From Pusillimonas sp. (GTDB lineage: Bacteria; Pseudomonadota; Gammaproteobacteria; Burkholderiales; Burkholderiaceae_B), in NCBI RefSeq assembly GCF_029263785.1, contig NZ_JAJUFE010000006.1:50116-114115 (forward strand): a DNA stretch of 64,000 nt, given 5' to 3'. Position 1 is the first letter of the stretch. The number at the start of each line of letters is the position of its first letter. The translations under genes and the position numbers were made by a program. The notes beneath the pieces were generated by a model, which saw only the letters and a program-made list of their open reading frames with translations, had not been told where the DNA came from and searched no databases. Below are positions 27,199-36,420 of this stretch, one piece after another.

Positions 27199-28538
27199 GA
27201 CATCAGCGCTTTTTCAAAAACCGTCTGCACGCTGTTTGCCAGGTGCATCACCTCGTTATCATCAAGAATATATGGCGGCATGACATAGACGGTATTGCCA
27301 ATGGGCCGCAACAACAGGCCGCTCTCGAGGCCGATCGTGAAGAAACGGCGGGCAAAGGACGTGTCCGCGTCGTTTACCTGGGCGTCAAACGCCCAGATCA
27401 TTCCGCATTGACGAAAATTGCGAACCTTCGGATGCTCCGCCAAAGTCCCAAAAGCACGCGTAATCTTGCCGGCCAGTACGTGGTTGGCATTCAGCACATC
27501 ATCTTCTTCAAATATTTGCAGGGTCGCCAGCGCTGCCCGACATGCCAGAGGATTGCCGGTATAAGAATGAGAGTGAAGAAATGCTTTGGAAACCTCGTCG
27601 CTGTAAAACGCATCGTAGATATGCTGACGCGTCATGACCAGCGAAAGCGGCAGATACCCCCCGGTAATGCCTTTTGAAAGCAGCATGAAATCCGGCCAGA
27701 TGGCTGCTTGCTCGGACGCGAAAAAGGTACCTGTCCGACCACAGCCCACAGCAATTTCATCGGCGATCAGGTGGACATCGTAGCGGTTGCACAAGTCGCG
27801 CAGAAGAACCAGATAGAGGGGGTCGTGCATGGCCATTCCGGTTGCGCACTGCACCAGCGGCTCGACTATGACTGCAGCAACCGACCCGGCCCGTTCGTTT
27901 AGCAGATCTTCGAGTGCAGCTGCGGCCCTTCGGGCTTGATCCGCCGCTGTCTCACCTTCGCCGGCCTGCCGGGCGTCCGGCGAATCGGTGATATGCGGCT
28001 TGCCAAGCAATGGGCCATATGCGTCGCGAAACAAGGCTACGTCAGTGACGCTGAGCGCACCAAGAGTTTCGCCATGATAGCTTCCCCTAAGGCAAACGAA
28101 TTCGCGTTTATCAGGCTTGCCCGTATTACGCCAGTAGTGAAAGCTCATCTTGAGTGCAATCTCGACCGCTGAGGCGCCATCTGACGCATAAAAGCAATGG
28201 CCCAGGGTATTGCCTGTACGCGCTGAGAGCTGTTCAGACAACTGGACGACCGGTTCGTGAGTAAAGCCCGCCAACATGGCGTGTTCAAGCCGATCAAGCT
28301 GATCCTTGAGCGCCAGATTGATACGGGGGTTTGCGTGCCCAAAGAGGTTCACCCACCAGGAGCTGATCGCGTCCAGGTACCGCCGGCCCTCATGGTCAAA
28401 CAGCCAGGCACCCTTGCCGCGACTGACGGCGAGCAGAGGGGTCGTCTCGTGATGCTGCATCTGCGTACAGGGATGCCATACACTTTTCAGACTGCGCGCC
28501 GTCCAGGCGGCCGAGCTGGTTTGACTGGCTTCGGTCAT
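27195..28538 (-). CDS. bioA: Adenosylmethionine-8-amino-7-oxononanoate aminotransferase
   Basis: BioA transfers the amino group of S-adenosylmethionine to KAPA to give DAPA. The 447-residue class III aminotransferase shows VWHPCTQMQ at the N-terminus (a BioA hallmark), DAISSWWVNLFGH, RGSYHGETLGALS, DEIAVGCGRTG and LLSKGITGGYLPLS with the PLP Lys near 287. It is the first of three translationally coupled bio genes. Three bases separate it from the stop of the upstream hydrolase gene, so the hydrolase may share the transcript. Confidence 0.95.
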   Translation of the reverse strand: MTEASQTSSAAWTARSLKSVWHPCTQMQHHETTPLLAVSRGKGAWLFDHEGRRYLDAISSWWVNLFGHANPRINLALKDQLDRLEHAMLAGFTHEPVVQLSEQLSARTGNTLGHCFYASDGASAVEIALKMSFHYWRNTGKPDKREFVCLRGSYHGETLGALSVTDVALFRDAYGPLLGKPHITDSPDARQAGEGETAADQARRAAAALEDLLNERAGSVAAVIVEPLVQCATGMAMHDPLYLVLLRDLCNRYDVHLIADEIAVGCGRTGTFFASEQAAIWPDFMLLSKGITGGYLPLSLVMTRQHIYDAFYSDEVSKAFLHSHSYTGNPLACRAALATLQIFEEDDVLNANHVLAGKITRAFGTLAEHPKVRNFRQCGMIWAFDAQVNDADTSFARRFFTIGLESGLLLRPIGNTVYVMPPYILDDNEVMHLANSVQTVFEKALMS

Positions 28539-28541
28539 GCC

Positions 28542-29402
28542 TCAACCCTTGATCGCCGCAATGACGGCCTGCGCAAATTCGGACGAGCCGTCTGCCAAAA
28601 CATTCAGGATAGTAAAGTGATCGGTGTCGGGTACTGAATCGTGCCGGGCTACATTCCAGGCCTTTCCAAGGGTTTCGGACTGGATATGAAACTGTTCGGT
28701 CTCGCCCGCTCCGACAAACGTGTGAATATACGTGTTGTCCGGCCCGGGCCAGGCCAGCGGACTCAGCGCTTCGGCACGGGCCTCGTCCAGACCCAAAGCA
28801 TTATTGATGGATGAGGGCAGCAGCGGCGGCAGATCAAACACTCCGCTGATCGGGAACAGGTTGACGATGGCAGGCATCTCCGAGGGAGCAGGATCGTTCG
28901 TACGCGCCACCATCATGGCAATCAGATGCCCACCAGCCGAATGGCCCATCAGCGATACCCGAGCCGGATTGAAGCCCAGCTTGTCAGCCTGCGATCCAAG
29001 CCAGACCAGCGAGCGCCGGACTTCGGAAACCATCTGCTCAATACGAGCTTCAGGAGCAAGGGAATAATTGATGACAGCCACGTTGATGCCTGCCGCAATA
29101 TAGGGGCCGGCCATGAAGTTTACGTCGGCCTTGTCCCCGCCCTGCCAATAACCGCCATGAACAAACACCAGCAACGGGCCACCAGTCTGTGCACTGAAGT
29201 AATCCAGCTTCTGCAGTGGGCCGTCTCCGTATGCCAGATCAAGTTGAGGCGAAACTTTACGCACCAGCTCCTGACTGGCCTTAACCCAGGTTTCCCGGGT
29301 TGCGGGGTAGCTGGGGAACGCCTCCCGCAGGTTGTACTGGCGTTCGCTATCTGCTGCCGGACACTGTACACGCGCCGCTGTCTTGCCATTTTGGCCCATC
29401 AT
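28542..29402 (-). CDS. HGG-type alpha/beta-hydrolase/esterase upstream of bioA
   Basis: A 286-residue esterase or arylformamidase-like hydrolase. It has the oxyanion motif VHGGYWQGGDK (about 79-89), the nucleophile elbow GHSAGGHL (Ser near 152) and a C-terminal His in DTDHFTIL (about 263). The frame extends to 29453, but GGAG lies 4 and 7 bases before paired ATGs at 29402 and 29399. The stop is 3 bases before bioA. Members of this fold include kynurenine formamidase and the biotin-pathway carboxylesterases (BioH-like functions). The tight linkage to bioA makes a role in releasing pimeloyl-ACP possible but unproven. Alternatively it belongs with the LysR-Rieske pair just upstream. Confidence 0.8.
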   Translation of the reverse strand: MMGQNGKTAARVQCPAADSERQYNLREAFPSYPATRETWVKASQELVRKVSPQLDLAYGDGPLQKLDYFSAQTGGPLLVFVHGGYWQGGDKADVNFMAGPYIAAGINVAVINYSLAPEARIEQMVSEVRRSLVWLGSQADKLGFNPARVSLMGHSAGGHLIAMMVARTNDPAPSEMPAIVNLFPISGVFDLPPLLPSSINNALGLDEARAEALSPLAWPGPDNTYIHTFVGAGETEQFHIQSETLGKAWNVARHDSVPDTDHFTILNVLADGSSEFAQAVIAAIKG

Positions 29403-29471
29403 TAATCTCCATGTTCGTATATATGCAGGGGATGCCAACACGCGGGCAAACACTACCCCTTCGCTAAGATT

Positions 29472-30488
29472 CTAACCTTTGCGATTCCTTTCGCGGGTAC
29501 TCGATGGCCGACGGGGTTCACGGGTACGCCCTGTCGGTACCAGAGGGTTGTCCGGCACAGACGCCGAGGGCACGGCCGAGGTATCGGACAGAAATCCATC
29601 GTAAAGCTCACGCACTACGGCACGGAGCCACATCAGCCGTGGATCGTTGTGAAACCTGCGATGCCAGTACTGCTTGAGGTCGTAACGCGGAAAGCCTGGC
29701 GGCGGCGCCAGGACTCGCAGGCGTCGGCTTCGAGAAAAGCCCAGCGCGATGGTCCGGGGCAGAACCACCACCAGGTCAGTCTCTTCGACCAGACCAGGAA
29801 CGCTTAAGTAGTGAGACATCTGCAGGCCGACCTTTCTGCGTATCCCCTGAGCCTGGATGTACCGTTCGTACATTTCCATAGTGCGGCTGCCGTCCCGGAC
29901 CAGCAGGTGTTCGGCCTGTCTGAACTGCGCCATGCTCATGCGTTGCCCTTCAATGGCGTGGCCCGCCCGTACCATGCATGCCAGCACATGCGAAAACAGC
30001 CGCTGCTGATAAATGGCCGCACCGGTAAGATCTGGAAAATAACCGATGGCCATGTCTACCTCGCCTTCCGACAGCGCGTGCTCCAACTCATCGGGGCCCA
30101 GGCTTACGGTTTTTATCAGCAAGCCGGGAGCGTCACGCCGTAGCCGATGATACAACTCTGGCAACAGCACCACTTCACCAATCTCGCTCAGGCAAACCGA
30201 CAGTTCCCCTTGGGCTGCAGCAGGGTCGAAAGTGGAGGGAGCAAGAATATCCCGGTCAATGACCTCCAGAACTTCGCGCGTCTTGTCCAGGATGCGCAGA
30301 GCCATTGGTGTGGCGCGCATGCGCATGCCCTCGCGGACAAACAAGGGGTCATTCAGGGCTGTTCGCAAGCGCCCTAACGCGGCACTGGCCGCCGGCTGGC
30401 TGATACCCAGACGAGCGGCTGCTACGGTCACGCTACCGGTGTCATGTACTGTCACCAGCACACGCAGTAAATTCAGGTCAAGCTTCAT
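29472..30488 (-). CDS. LysR-family transcriptional regulator
   Basis: A LysR regulator with the winged HTH at residues 1-60 (LDLNLLRVLVTVHDTGSVT, then ARLGISQPAASAALGRLR) and a periplasmic-binding-fold effector domain at about 90-300. The frame is open to 30638. I chose the ATG at 30488 because the HTH begins right there, giving 338 residues, typical of the family; the extra 50 upstream residues have no family counterpart. It is divergent from the Rieske oxygenase gene, which it probably controls. The C-terminus has a non-conserved Arg/Ser/Pro tail of about 30 residues. Confidence 0.88.
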   Translation of the reverse strand: MKLDLNLLRVLVTVHDTGSVTVAAARLGISQPAASAALGRLRTALNDPLFVREGMRMRATPMALRILDKTREVLEVIDRDILAPSTFDPAAAQGELSVCLSEIGEVVLLPELYHRLRRDAPGLLIKTVSLGPDELEHALSEGEVDMAIGYFPDLTGAAIYQQRLFSHVLACMVRAGHAIEGQRMSMAQFRQAEHLLVRDGSRTMEMYERYIQAQGIRRKVGLQMSHYLSVPGLVEETDLVVVLPRTIALGFSRSRRLRVLAPPPGFPRYDLKQYWHRRFHNDPRLMWLRAVVRELYDGFLSDTSAVPSASVPDNPLVPTGRTREPRRPSSTRERNRKG

Positions 30489-30676
30489 CTCACGCCCAGC
30501 GGGAATCGTTTCCTTCAGTGCCATATACCCAAGGCCTGTCTGCAGGTTCCGACGAACCGGCATCCTCCCACCAGCATAGTCTATAAACAAACCAAATAGT
30601 ACAAATAAGCCTAATCCACTATATATATTCTGGAACAATAGCTAGAGTAGAAGTTTGTTCCCATCTGGAGACAGTC

Positions 30677-31723
30677 GTGCCATTTCTTGAAAACGCCTGG
30701 TATATGGCCGCTTGGGCTGACGAAATCAAGCCAGGCGAGATGTTGCATCGAAAGCTGCTGAATCGGCCCATCGTTTTCTTTCGCCGCAGCGATATGCAAT
30801 TGGCTGCGCTGCACGACCTTTGCCCGCACCGCTTCGTGCCCCTGCACCTGGGCCGCGTCAAGGGCGACGCCATCGAGTGCGGTTATCACGGCTTGCAGTT
30901 CGACTGTAGCGGGCGTTGCGTTGCCAACCCCCATAGTGACACCATTCCTTCCGCGGCACGTGTCAAATCCTATGTGATCGAAGAGAAGGACGGTATTGCC
31001 TGGATATGGATGGGCGAGCCCAGCCTGGCGGACCGCACGCGTCTGCCAGACTTTTCACGTCTGCATTCAGCTCCGCCCAGCGCGGGATCACGTGGCTATC
31101 TTCGAACCGGGTGCAACTACAAGTTAATCGCTGACAACGTAATGGACCTGAGCCACGCCGACTTCGTTCACTCGGACTCCGTGGGTGGAGGCGCCTTCAC
31201 CCGCGCCAGGCCGCAGGTCGCTGAGCATGGCGACGAGGTACATATCACGTGGGAATGCAAACACGACAGCGCCCCGCCCGCTTATGATCGGCATATGCCG
31301 GAACCGGGTCAGCCTGTCCACTTCCGGACGGTCGTCCATTGGCAGGCGCCGGCCATCATGCATCTGGATATAACGATTACACCGCAGAACGACCCCCAGA
31401 GCGAAGGCCTGCGCACTGACAATGCACACATTGCGACGCCGGAAACAGAGACGACCTCGCACTATTTCTATTGGCTGACCCGACGGTTCTGCGTCGATGA
31501 CGAAGAGATCAACAGTCGTCGCCAGGCTATTATGCACAATGCATTCAGCAACGAAGACGAGCCCATGCTAAGGGCTCAGCAGCAAGCCATGGAGACCGAT
31601 GATTTATTCGCGCTGAAGCCAGTATTGCTCCCCAGCGACGCAGGCGCTGTCCGGGCCCGACGAAAACTGGAGCAGATGATACGGGATGAACAGGCTGCCC
31701 GACGAACTCAAACCCCCACGTAG
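30677..31723 (+). CDS. Rieske aromatic-ring oxygenase, VanA-like alpha subunit
   Basis: The terminal oxygenase of a Rieske non-heme iron system, probably an O-demethylase or ring hydroxylase of the VanA group. The 348-residue protein has the Rieske motifs CPHR (Cys49, His51) and CGYHG (Cys68, His71), and the mononuclear-iron motif DNVMDLSHADFVH (about 152-164). It ends in a polar C-terminal helix. The start is GTG with GGAG 6 bases upstream. No reductase (VanB-like) gene lies nearby, so electrons must come from elsewhere. It is divergent from LysR, and its 3' end overlaps the convergent livF-like gene by 16 bases. Substrate is unknown; the neighbouring meta-cleavage operon makes an aromatic acid plausible. 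Confidence 0.88.
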   Translation: MPFLENAWYMAAWADEIKPGEMLHRKLLNRPIVFFRRSDMQLAALHDLCPHRFVPLHLGRVKGDAIECGYHGLQFDCSGRCVANPHSDTIPSAARVKSYVIEEKDGIAWIWMGEPSLADRTRLPDFSRLHSAPPSAGSRGYLRTGCNYKLIADNVMDLSHADFVHSDSVGGGAFTRARPQVAEHGDEVHITWECKHDSAPPAYDRHMPEPGQPVHFRTVVHWQAPAIMHLDITITPQNDPQSEGLRTDNAHIATPETETTSHYFYWLTRRFCVDDEEINSRRQAIMHNAFSNEDEPMLRAQQQAMETDDLFALKPVLLPSDAGAVRARRKLEQMIRDEQAARRTQTPT

Positions 31724-32406
31724 CGGGTAATGAGCTCGGGCTGAGCAGACAGCTCGGGTGACGTGCCGCGCCATACCGTGACGCCCTTGTCCAGAATCAC
31801 ATTTCGATCAGACAGCCGCAGCAGGGCCTTCGTGTTCTTGTCGACCACAATCATCGAGAGGCCCTGCTCTTTAAGGCGTTGCAGAACCTTCCAGATTTCG
31901 GCCCGGACGACGGGCGCCAGTCCCTCTGTAGCTTCGTCCAGCACCAACAGTCTGGGGTTCGTCATGAGCGCCCTGCCAATGGCCAGCATCTGCTGCTCTC
32001 CCCCTGACAACTGGTTACCCATATTGCTGCGACGCTCTTGCAGTCGTGGGAACAACTGGTAAATCGTGTGCAGTGACCACGGATTGCTTCCACCGGACTT
32101 CGAGGCCGTTGCGAGCAGATTCTCTTCGACGGTAAGTGTGGGAAATATCTGTCGGCCCTCGGGCACCAGCGACACGCCCATGCGGCCGATCCGGTACGGT
32201 TGCAAGCCGGCAAGGTCGGCTCCGTCAAAATGGATGCTGCCAGCACATGGCTGCAATAAACCAAAGAGGCACTTGATGACCGTCGTGCGGCCCATGCCGT
32301 TGCGACCTATCAGGCCAATCACCTCACCCTGAGAAACGTCAAGACTCACGTCAAACAACGCCTGAGAGGGGCCATATTTGGCGGCGAGATTCTGTATGGA
32401 AAGCAT
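31708..32406 (-). CDS. LivF-type ABC ATPase with Arg in place of the Walker A Lys
   Basis: The second ATPase of a branched-chain/aromatic-acid ABC importer. The 232-residue protein has the ABC signature LSGGEQQMLAIGRAL and Walker B LLVLDEATEGLAP. Walker A reads GRNGMGRTT (about 33-41), so the nucleotide-binding Lys is replaced by Arg (codon CGC). The other three ATPases in the window keep Lys. Function may rely on the LivG partner, or Arg may serve. It is the last gene of the 12-gene operon and overlaps the Rieske gene tail-to-tail. Confidence 0.9.
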   Translation of the reverse strand: MLSIQNLAAKYGPSQALFDVSLDVSQGEVIGLIGRNGMGRTTVIKCLFGLLQPCAGSIHFDGADLAGLQPYRIGRMGVSLVPEGRQIFPTLTVEENLLATASKSGGSNPWSLHTIYQLFPRLQERRSNMGNQLSGGEQQMLAIGRALMTNPRLLVLDEATEGLAPVVRAEIWKVLQRLKEQGLSMIVVDKNTKALLRLSDRNVILDKGVTVWRGTSPELSAQPELITRYVGV

Positions 32407-32420
32407 GCGTACTCCTGGTA

Positions 32421-33176
32421 TCAGGCGTCTTCATCATCACCAAGATATGCCTTGCGCACATCGGGATGATTGCGGATTTCGTCGACTGTGCCCGTGGCAA
32501 TGATCTTGCCGTACACCAGCACACTGATACGGTCGGCCAATGAAAACACGGCATTCATGTCATGTTCGATCAGGACGATGGTGTATTGCCCTTTCAGCGT
32601 ATGCAGCAGTTCAATTGCTGCGGCCCCTTCGGCGGCACTCATTCCGGCCATCGGCTCGTCCAGTAACAGCAGACGTGGCCCGGCCGCCAGAGCCATCGCA
32701 ATTTCCAGCTGCCGCCGTTGTCCGTACGCCAGATTGGCCGCCTTCTCGTCAGCCACATGAAGCAACTGACAATCGGTCATTACGCGATCGGCCACCTGCA
32801 TGGTTTCTGAGTCGCCCGTGAGCGGCTTCCACACGGCCATGCGAACTCCCTGCGTTCTTCGCGCTGCCAGACAGACGTTTTCCCGGACCGTAAATGCATC
32901 AAAGACAGAGGTGATCTGGTACGAGCGCAACAGCCCCAGTTCAACGCGCTGCTGCACAGGTTTCTCGGTAACGTCGACATCATCAACAAGAATACGCCCG
33001 CCGTCGTTTGCCAGTTCGCCCGTCAGCAGATTGATCAATGTGGTTTTTCCGGCGCCGTTCGGACCGATGATCGCATGCAGTTCTCCGGGGCGCACATCAA
33101 GCGTGACTTCGTCGGTAGCCTTCAGGCCGCCGAAATGGCGTACAAGCCGTTCTACGGTTAACGAAGGTGCATTCAT
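32421..33176 (-). CDS. LivG-type ABC ATPase
   Basis: The first ATPase of the importer encoded at 31708-36346. The 251-residue protein has Walker A GPNGAGKTT (about 37-45), the LivG signature variant LAYGQRRQLEIAMAL, Walker B LLLLDEPMAGMS and the switch His in LIEHDM. The ATG overlaps the livM-like stop by 4 bases, and 14 bases separate it from the livF-like gene. The substrate class is inferred from its place in an aromatic meta-cleavage operon. Confidence 0.92.
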   Translation of the reverse strand: MNAPSLTVERLVRHFGGLKATDEVTLDVRPGELHAIIGPNGAGKTTLINLLTGELANDGGRILVDDVDVTEKPVQQRVELGLLRSYQITSVFDAFTVRENVCLAARRTQGVRMAVWKPLTGDSETMQVADRVMTDCQLLHVADEKAANLAYGQRRQLEIAMALAAGPRLLLLDEPMAGMSAAEGAAAIELLHTLKGQYTIVLIEHDMNAVFSLADRISVLVYGKIIATGTVDEIRNHPDVRKAYLGDDEDA

Positions 33177-34162
33177 CGTGATTCTCCTGCTGTCTTGACC
33201 CGCGGAACAGCGCTTGCCCTGGGTGGCCGATTCAGAAATGTCTTGAGCCAGGCAAACTGATTACGACCGGCCAGCGCGATAAGCACGATGATGGGACCCA
33301 TGATCAACATCCAGTGCGTTGTCAGCCCCTTCAGGACTTCTTCGAGCGACAAGAATACGAGGGCGCCAAAAATCGGACCCGTAACCAGCCCGATACCACC
33401 AATTACGATCATGACAATCAGCTCGCCTGACAGATGCCACGAAATGTAGTTGGGTACGGCAAACGCGGTAAGGTTGGCGAGCAGGAATCCGGCGAGCCCT
33501 GTGACCACGCCCGACAACACATAGGCAGACAACTGAACCCGAAATACCGAATAACCAAAGGCGTCGACCCGACGAGGGTTGATATGAGTGGCCTGCAACA
33601 CCATGCCAAACGGCGACGTCCGAAGCCGATACAGGAATACGGTGAGGGCCAGCAACAGTGCCCAGGTTGTCCAATACACTTCAACGCTACCGCTGAGTTC
33701 GAAGAAACCAAAATTGCTCGGTTCGTAAATATTCAGCCCATCATCACCACCAAAAACAGTCAGGCTGACCATCAGGAAATAAAGCATCTGCGAAAAAGCC
33801 AGCGTGATCATGATGAAGCCTATGCCCGAGGTTCGCAGGCACACCGAACCGACAAGCACGGCCACCACAATGCAGATCGCTATACAAACCGCAAGCTGAA
33901 TCCAGCCGTTAGAGATGCCGTAATGACTGAGTATGCCGACGGCATAGCAGCCCAGGCCAATAAACATGGCGTGCCCGAAACTTACCAGACCGGCAAAGCC
34001 AAGCACGATATTCAATGCGCAGGCTGCCAATGCATAAATAAGCACGCGAGCGAAGAAGGTAACGTAAAACGGCTCATCAAGCGCATGAGCGACAAAGGGC
34101 AATGCAGCCAGCAATAAAAACAGTATCGGCAGGCTGATGCGCGTAATGTTGCGTGTATTCAT
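33173..34162 (-). CDS. LivM-type ABC permease
   Basis: An inner-membrane permease of 329 residues with about nine hydrophobic segments. It carries the LivM hallmark GLVSFGHAMFIGLGCYAVG (about 58-76) and the EAA-like coupling region near ATHINPRRVDAFGYSVFRVQ. It pairs with the LivH-type permease upstream, and its 3' end overlaps the LivG gene by 4 bases. Its place in the operon suggests import of the aromatic acid degraded by the same operon. Confidence 0.92.
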   Translation of the reverse strand: MNTRNITRISLPILFLLLAALPFVAHALDEPFYVTFFARVLIYALAACALNIVLGFAGLVSFGHAMFIGLGCYAVGILSHYGISNGWIQLAVCIAICIVVAVLVGSVCLRTSGIGFIMITLAFSQMLYFLMVSLTVFGGDDGLNIYEPSNFGFFELSGSVEVYWTTWALLLALTVFLYRLRTSPFGMVLQATHINPRRVDAFGYSVFRVQLSAYVLSGVVTGLAGFLLANLTAFAVPNYISWHLSGELIVMIVIGGIGLVTGPIFGALVFLSLEEVLKGLTTHWMLIMGPIIVLIALAGRNQFAWLKTFLNRPPRASAVPRVKTAGESR

Positions 34163-34178
34163 ATCGTGCTCCTGCGCT

Positions 34179-35099
34179 TTAACGTTTGGCCGAAACCATC
34201 AACCCGTGGGGCTTGAAAGCCAGGACAAACGCCATCAGCAGGTAGATGAGCATAGAGGCCACGGCCGAGCCAACTGTGTTGGCAGCGGTTGGCGCAAGAA
34301 AAAGTGTCAACAGTGCTGGCAGGTAAGCGCGGCCCAGGGTATCGATTACCGCGATCAATATGGCCGCGAAGAGGGCCCCACGGATGGAACCAATGCCACC
34401 TACGACGATGACTACCAGAGCAAGAATCAATACGGGGTCCCCCATTCCGGACTGCACAGACAGGATCGGTCCGGCCAGGGTGCCCGCCAATCCCGCCAGG
34501 GCGGCCCCCAACATGAACAGGGATTTCTTGAGCAAGTCAACGTTGGCACCCAGTACGCTTACCATCGAAGCATGTGTGGTACCGGCTCTGACCAGCATGC
34601 CGAAGCGCGTGCGTTGTATCAGGAACCAGGCGCCGAATGCCACCACGATTCCCACGGCGATGATAAGGAGCCGGTATACCGGATAAGGAGCACCAAGAAT
34701 TTCCACTGAGCCACGGATAACCTCGGGAATCGTCACGAAATAAGGTCGATTCCCCCAGATGACGATCGCCAGTTCATTAAAGAACATCATCAGCCCGAAC
34801 GTTGCCAGCACCTGATAAAGATGATCGTTGCGATATAGGGGTCGGGCGACCAGATGCTCCAGAACCAGACCGACTATCGCTGCCGCAGCCACTGCCGCAA
34901 GCAACGAAAACAAGAACGAGCCGCTGGCGTTATAGCTGGCTGCGCCAACGAATGCGCCGATCATGTACAAGGAGCCATGGGCGAGGTTGATGAAATTCAT
35001 GATGCCAAAGATAAGGGTGAGACCCGACGACAACAGGAATAGCAACACGCCCAGCTGCAAACCATTGAGCAGCTGTGAAAGAAACAAGGAACTATTCAT
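34179..35099 (-). CDS. LivH-type ABC permease
   Basis: An inner-membrane permease of 306 residues with about eight hydrophobic segments and the LivH motif FGIMNFINLAHGSLYMIGAF (about 30-49). A coupling region (GTTHASMVSVLGANVDLLKK) lies in the middle. It is 16 bases from the livM-like gene and 80 bases from the binding-protein gene, on the same strand. It forms the second half of the membrane channel. Confidence 0.92.
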   Translation of the reverse strand: MNSSLFLSQLLNGLQLGVLLFLLSSGLTLIFGIMNFINLAHGSLYMIGAFVGAASYNASGSFLFSLLAAVAAAAIVGLVLEHLVARPLYRNDHLYQVLATFGLMMFFNELAIVIWGNRPYFVTIPEVIRGSVEILGAPYPVYRLLIIAVGIVVAFGAWFLIQRTRFGMLVRAGTTHASMVSVLGANVDLLKKSLFMLGAALAGLAGTLAGPILSVQSGMGDPVLILALVVIVVGGIGSIRGALFAAILIAVIDTLGRAYLPALLTLFLAPTAANTVGSAVASMLIYLLMAFVLAFKPHGLMVSAKR

Positions 35100-35179
35100 C
35101 TAAACATTCCGTGGTGATGGTTGCCACGGGGCCGAATAACCGGCTCCGTGGCGCAGCGCAAATAGCGCGCAGCGGCGGC

Positions 35180-36346
35180 TTACTTCATGTCGCACTCGGA
35201 CACGTAAGCGTCCTGGTGGTCAGTGAATACCGTTGCAACCTGTTTGACCATTACGTCATCACCCTGGCCGATTGCCTTGAATGCGTAGACATTCTGAATG
35301 GGCATATTGTTGGTATTGAACGCAAACTTGCCTCGAACCGTCGGGAACTCTGAACCTGCCTCTTTCACCGCCTTGACGAAAGCCTGACGATCGGAGACAT
35401 CCCCATTGAGCTTGCGTACAGCGGTATCCAGCAAGTAGGCTGCGTCATAACCATTGGCCGCGTACTCGGACGGCGTATGACCATACTTGCCTTCAAAGGC
35501 CTTAACGAACTTCTTGCTATGCGGGTTATCGAGGACCGGAGCCCAGGTGGCGCCATATATGTTGCCGTCCGCCTGGTTTTTAAGCGAAACCAGGGTGTTG
35601 GAATCGATCATGCCCTCGGAATACACCGGTATCTTGCCCATGACACCAGCCTGACGAACCTGACGTGCAAAATTCACGCCCGTACCGCCCGTGTAGAACA
35701 CGAACAGGGCTTCGGGACTGGCTGCCTGCAAGGCCGAAATTTCGGCAGAGAAGTCCAGTTGTCCAAGCGGCGTGTATACCTCGTTTACGATCTCGCCCTT
35801 GAAGTAGCGTTTGAACCCATTGAGTTTATCTTTGCCTGCCTGATAGGCAGAGGACATGAGGTAAGCATTCTTATGGCCAACGTCTTGCGCGTACTGGCCC
35901 ATCGCCTCGGACATGGTGTCATTCTGCCAGGCAAGACCAAACAGGTTGGGCGCGCATAGACGGCCTGCAATGGGGCCCGGGCCGGCGTTGGTAGCAATTG
36001 CCACGACACCGGAGTCCTTGATGCGCCGCAGTTCTGCCATCAGCACGTTCGAAAAGCCCAGTCCAACAATGGCATCTACCTTGTCGCGCTCAAGGAACTT
36101 TTGAACGATCTGACCACCGACGTCCGGTTTGAGCTGGTCGTCCTCAATGACCACGTTGACTTTCTGCCCACCAAGCTTGCCACCCAACTCTTCTATGGCC
36201 AGCAGAAACCCATCGCGCTGATCCTGGCCCAGAACCCCCTGTGGGCCGGACAAGACTCCCGAGAACCCGACAGTGATGTCGGCGTGAGCAGCCGGAACGG
36301 CCATGAACAGTCCCGCCGCAAAAGCAGCGATCGCGGTTTTTTTCAT
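35180..36346 (-). CDS. Periplasmic substrate-binding protein of the first Liv-type importer
   Basis: A leucine-binding-protein-type receptor (Peripla_BP_6) for the importer that follows. The 388-residue protein has a signal peptide MKKTAIAAFAAGLFMAVPAAHA (1-22) and a mature start DITVGFSGVLSGPQGVLGQD typical of the family, with a ligand-hinge region near VGLGFSNVLMAELRR. The position downstream of the aldolase gene and upstream of the permeases indicates that uptake and catabolism are co-expressed. Similar receptors in aromatic operons bind benzoate-like acids; the ligand here is inferred. Confidence 0.9.
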   Translation of the reverse strand: MKKTAIAAFAAGLFMAVPAAHADITVGFSGVLSGPQGVLGQDQRDGFLLAIEELGGKLGGQKVNVVIEDDQLKPDVGGQIVQKFLERDKVDAIVGLGFSNVLMAELRRIKDSGVVAIATNAGPGPIAGRLCAPNLFGLAWQNDTMSEAMGQYAQDVGHKNAYLMSSAYQAGKDKLNGFKRYFKGEIVNEVYTPLGQLDFSAEISALQAASPEALFVFYTGGTGVNFARQVRQAGVMGKIPVYSEGMIDSNTLVSLKNQADGNIYGATWAPVLDNPHSKKFVKAFEGKYGHTPSEYAANGYDAAYLLDTAVRKLNGDVSDRQAFVKAVKEAGSEFPTVRGKFAFNTNNMPIQNVYAFKAIGQGDDVMVKQVATVFTDHQDAYVSECDMK

Positions 36347-36420
36347 TACTTGTCTCCCGTTGTTTGAGCAGGACCGACATTCGGCCCTGCCCTTCTTTAA
36401 AATTGATGGTGCCTCTCTGC

